A DNA stretch of 15,683 nt. It comes from Fibrobacterota bacterium (GTDB lineage Bacteria; Fibrobacterota; Chitinivibrionia; Chitinivibrionales; Chitinispirillaceae). The notes under the pieces were generated by a model that saw only the letters and a program-made list of their open reading frames with translations, did not search any database and had not been told where the DNA came from. Shown here piece by piece: positions 13,602 through 15,683 of this stretch. The DNA is taken from assembly GCA_023436145.1 (NCBI GenBank), contig JAEZKP010000078.1, forward strand, positions 1 through 15,683, given 5' to 3'. The translations under genes and the position numbers were made by a program. How positions within the stretch are numbered: position 1 is the stretch's first letter; the number at the start of each line of letters is the position of its first letter.

Positions 13602-13830
13602 TCATACCATTCTTTGAAATTGTTTTTCCCTTTTCAGTAATGTGACCTTCAGGCGGAGAAATCTTTCACAGTTGTATCTTTGTGCTATAATGAAGGGAAG
13701 TTGAAATGTAAAATTCACCATTGCAATGATTGAAAAAAGGGGAATATAAGGAAAAGGAGTCGGTAATAGCGACACAAAACCTATAGACAAAAACCCGCAG
13801 ATGCCACTGACAAGATGAATTAGTTTATAA
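13602..13830 (-). pseudogene. C-terminal relic of a CrtO-like membrane acyltransferase
   Basis: The frame encodes about 76 hydrophobic residues up to the stop at 13602-13604. It includes KLIHLVSGICGFLS, two transmembrane stretches and the conserved-looking end FQLPFIIAQRYNCERFLRL. The N-[LM]-P-[CF]-I-I-x-Q-R-Y-N-R-x-R-x-x-R-L tail is known from glycosyl-4,4'-diaponeurosporenoate acyltransferase (CrtO) type proteins. The N-terminal half is missing, since the upstream sequence in all minus-strand frames shows nothing matching. The open frame runs on to an ATG at 13901, but that part is formed by a 37-bp repeat. Probably a dead gene fragment. A short intact membrane protein is less likely. Confidence 0.5.
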
Positions 13831-13834
13831 TAAG

Positions 13835-13871
13835 ACATTGAAATTAGGGCGATTGAGAAAGGTCCGACCCT
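13835..13871. repeat. 37-bp direct repeat, copy 1
   Basis: Starts ACATTGAAATTAGGG and ends AGGTCCGACCCT. It matches the copy at 14020-14056 in 31 of 37 bases. It lies exactly where similarity to the acyltransferase relic ends. Confidence 0.6.
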
Positions 13872-14019
13872 GATGGAGTAGGTTACTGTGATCCTTACCA
13901 CTTGAGTATCATTGTGACGTAATTGTTTTTTCCCGAATTATAAAGTGATATCGATAATGGCTGATGGGAGATGATGAAAAATATTAATCGATTAAAAATT
14001 GACATTAAAATGGGGTAAA

Positions 14020-14056
14020 ACATTGAAATTATGGTGATTAAGCGAGGCCCGACCCT
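14020..14056. repeat. 37-bp direct repeat, copy 2
   Basis: Starts ACATTGAAATTATGG and ends AGGCCCGACCCT. It is in the same orientation as copy 1, 185 bases further on. Read on the minus strand both copies would encode similar peptides (RVGPFSIALISM and RVGPRLITIISM). Confidence 0.6.
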
Positions 14057-14206
14057 ATCGGTTGTTGGGTGCGTTAACGGTAATACAGCAGTAAAAGCAT
14101 AAATTTTAGTGTATATTGTATGAAGGAAGTTGAATACTATGTTCTTATTGAGGGAGATGCTGGCGATTTAGCTGGAATACCCGTCTAATATTTTTGCAAT
14201 CTTTTT

Positions 14207-14213
14207 AAGGAGG
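14207..14213 (+). promoter_or_regulatory. Strong ribosome binding site of the esterase gene
   Basis: AAGGAGG lies 6 bases before the ATG at 14220, an ideal site that fixes the start. Confidence 0.85.
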
Positions 14214-14219
14214 TAGAAT

Positions 14220-15653
14220 ATGTTGTTTCGATTACTAATTACGGTAGTCGTAATCGGATTTTCATCAATGGTCAATGCTCAGGATATCAATTTAAGAGGG
14301 AAGGTGTTGGACGAGTCTGGGAAAGCGATTACCGGTGCAGTTGTTACTATAATTGGTCAGGGGTTGAAAGATACTACCGATGCCAATGGTGCCTATGAAA
14401 TTTCCAATATAACCGCAGTCAATATGCCGCTGTTGCAACCTGGATATGAGAGTATTGTTCCGATAAACGGTGGTTTGGCATTTGCTCTGTCGAAACCTTC
14501 TCCGGTGATGATCCGAATTTTTGACGTAAATGGTAAACTTCTTAAAAAGGAGTACATGCCGAATGTTTCCACCGGTTTCTACCGTTTCGACGTTGCGGCA
14601 AATACATCTGCCTCAAAACTTATGATTATTAAAGCATCTGCCGGGCAGACCGAGATGACGTTCCGCTACCTTCCGCTTTCTAATGGAAAATCGATCGTTG
14701 CTGCTTCTACAGAAAAATCCGGTACTTCGGTAAACGTTCGGATGGCGAAGCTTATGGCAATCAAAGATACTATCGAAGTTACAGCTGAGGGTTATGAGGA
14801 TAAAAAGGTTCCAATCGAATCCTACGATCAACAACTAAATATCACTCTTGCCCCTGCTGGCGGTGGATCCACCGGCAGTATCGGTTGCGGCAAGACATTG
14901 GGGGCCATCAATAAATCCGGGACATATACTATTAAAAGCTCCGGAAAGAATAGAACATTTATCGTAAAATTCCCAAATAATTATGACAAGACGAATCCAT
15001 ACCGCCTGGTATTCGCCATGCACTGTATGGGCGCCAGTGCTCAGGATATTGCAGGTAATAACTATCGCTCCGACGGCGCTTATAATTATTATGGGTTGGG
15101 ATCAATTGCAACCAATGCCATTCTCGTTGCTCCTCAGGGACCCAACAATCAGGGTACCTGGGGTGCTGAAGAGGATCATAGATTCTTTGACGATATGCTG
15201 AGCCTTCTCAAAGACACTTTGTGCATCGATACCGCGCGGGTTTTCTCCTGCGGTTTCAGTTTCGGCGCAATGTTCACTTACTCACTCTCATTGAGCCATC
15301 AACAACAGTTGCGCGCCGTCGCCTGCTATGCTCCGGCTAATTATAATATCTACCTTCCTACAAACAAGCATCTGCCCATTGCCTATCTGCAGACAACCGG
15401 CATGAGCGATGGTACCTGTCCCTGGGATCAGGGGGGACGGGGTGGAAAATATTGTGCGATCGGACATGCACAGGACAACCACTGCGATAATCCGACAAAC
15501 CTGCCCGCATGGAGCAGTGGTCAGTATAAAGTCCACGATTATCAAGGCTGTGACGAAGGGTATCCGGTAAAAGTAGCCACCTTCAATGGTGGACATACCG
15601 CCGGGGAGTCGTGGATACCGAAAATGACTTGGGACTTTTTCTCGCAATTCTGA
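14220..15653 (+). CDS. Secreted multidomain esterase (feruloyl esterase / PHB-depolymerase-like)
   Basis: 477 residues. A signal peptide at 1-20 ends S-M-V-N-A before QDINLRGKV. Residues 22-75 form a carboxypeptidase-regulatory-like beta-sandwich (GKVLDESGKAITGAVVTIIG, then TTDANGAYEI). Residues 90-165 resemble the small beta domain seen in sorting or FlgD-like tails (IRIFDVNGKLLKK). A second beta segment ends near residue 212, and a PAGGGSTGS linker follows. From about 222 runs an alpha/beta-hydrolase of the LpqC/CE1 type: RTFIVKFPNNYD, YRLVFAMHCMG (oxyanion region), GFSFG with nucleophile Ser347, probable acid Asp397 (GMSDGTCPW) and His459 (NGGHTAGESW). Such enzymes release ferulic or acetyl groups from plant cell-wall polysaccharides or cleave polyesters. 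Several Cys residues around 235-440 suggest disulfides, fitting secretion. The substrate is inferred from the family. Confidence 0.88.
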   Translation: MLFRLLITVVVIGFSSMVNAQDINLRGKVLDESGKAITGAVVTIIGQGLKDTTDANGAYEISNITAVNMPLLQPGYESIVPINGGLAFALSKPSPVMIRIFDVNGKLLKKEYMPNVSTGFYRFDVAANTSASKLMIIKASAGQTEMTFRYLPLSNGKSIVAASTEKSGTSVNVRMAKLMAIKDTIEVTAEGYEDKKVPIESYDQQLNITLAPAGGGSTGSIGCGKTLGAINKSGTYTIKSSGKNRTFIVKFPNNYDKTNPYRLVFAMHCMGASAQDIAGNNYRSDGAYNYYGLGSIATNAILVAPQGPNNQGTWGAEEDHRFFDDMLSLLKDTLCIDTARVFSCGFSFGAMFTYSLSLSHQQQLRAVACYAPANYNIYLPTNKHLPIAYLQTTGMSDGTCPWDQGGRGGKYCAIGHAQDNHCDNPTNLPAWSSGQYKVHDYQGCDEGYPVKVATFNGGHTAGESWIPKMTWDFFSQF

Positions 15654-15683
15654 CATAAAGTTAAATTTTCAGCAAGTTAAGGC

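Larger units (their letters stand above)
13365..14219. other. Long intergenic stretch with relic and repeats
   Basis: 855 bases separate the divergent lipoprotein and esterase genes. Apart from the lipoprotein promoter, the acyltransferase relic and the two 37-bp repeats, the only other item is a 22-codon open frame (14120-14188) with a GAAGG-type sequence inside and no clear ribosome binding site. Nothing recognisable was found in 13440-13601. No tRNA-like or riboswitch-like fold was seen. Confidence 0.5.

Noticed and set aside
14120..14188. 22-codon open frame before the esterase
   Set aside because: No clear ribosome binding site and too short to judge; perhaps a decayed fragment. Mentioned in the intergenic entry only.
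15288..15656. 122-codon minus-strand open frame at the right edge
   Set aside because: Antisense to the catalytic domain of the esterase, without start signals or homology.
1..15683. CRISPR array, tRNA or rRNA genes, toxin-antitoxin pair
   Set aside because: No regularly spaced repeats, no cloverleaf-like or rRNA-like sequence, and no small gene pair with recognisable toxin or antitoxin motifs were seen.

Overview
The window looks like an AT-rich accessory region from a Fibrobacterota/Chitinispirillum-like or Bacteroidota-like environmental bacterium. The lineage is an inference. It rests on surface-protein styles (cadherin-like plus beta-helix, carboxypeptidase-regulatory domain fused to an esterase, Gly/Ser linker), many lipoproteins with I-I-[SG]-C lipoboxes, and strong GGAGG-type ribosome binding sites. 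No rRNA, tRNA or CRISPR array was seen.

Layout. (1) 1-109: end of an IS3-family element with the first 15 codons of its orfA on the minus strand. It is inserted in a large surface-protein gene. (2) 111-4649, plus strand: a compact three-gene cluster. It holds a 5'-truncated cadherin-like/right-handed beta-helix protein, a lipoprotein with a metzincin-like HExxH site, and an unrecognised exported helical protein. (3) 4725-8469, plus strand: the tnpR-tnpA half of a Tn3-family transposon, with a three-subsite res region, a promoter inside res, and a clear 38-bp right inverted repeat that overlaps the tnpA stop codon. No left inverted repeat is visible in the window. (4) 8472-9686: remnant of an IS21-family element that Tn3 entered. 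It keeps the 3' end of istA, intact istB and the repeat-bearing right end. (5) 9794-13364, minus strand: membrane dipeptidase (M19), a Nim-like flavin-binding protein, a small exported Cys/His-motif protein, and a TPR-like lipoprotein of unknown function. (6) 13365-14219: mostly non-coding, with a C-terminal relic of a CrtO-like acyltransferase and two copies of a 37-bp direct repeat. (7) 14220-15653, plus strand: secreted multidomain esterase of the feruloyl esterase/PHB-depolymerase-like type.

Taken together, the left 9.7 kb is a nest of mobile elements around a possible cell-surface operon. IS3 cut the operon's first gene, a Tn3-type element cut an IS21 element, and the missing Tn3 left end leaves open whether the surface operon is transposon cargo. 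The right 6 kb is ordinary envelope, peptide and polymer metabolism with decayed sequence between genes. The best leads are the surface protein/metzincin cluster and its relation to the Tn3 element, the small CxxH...GGC...CxxC exported protein, and the paired 37-bp repeats beside the acyltransferase relic.
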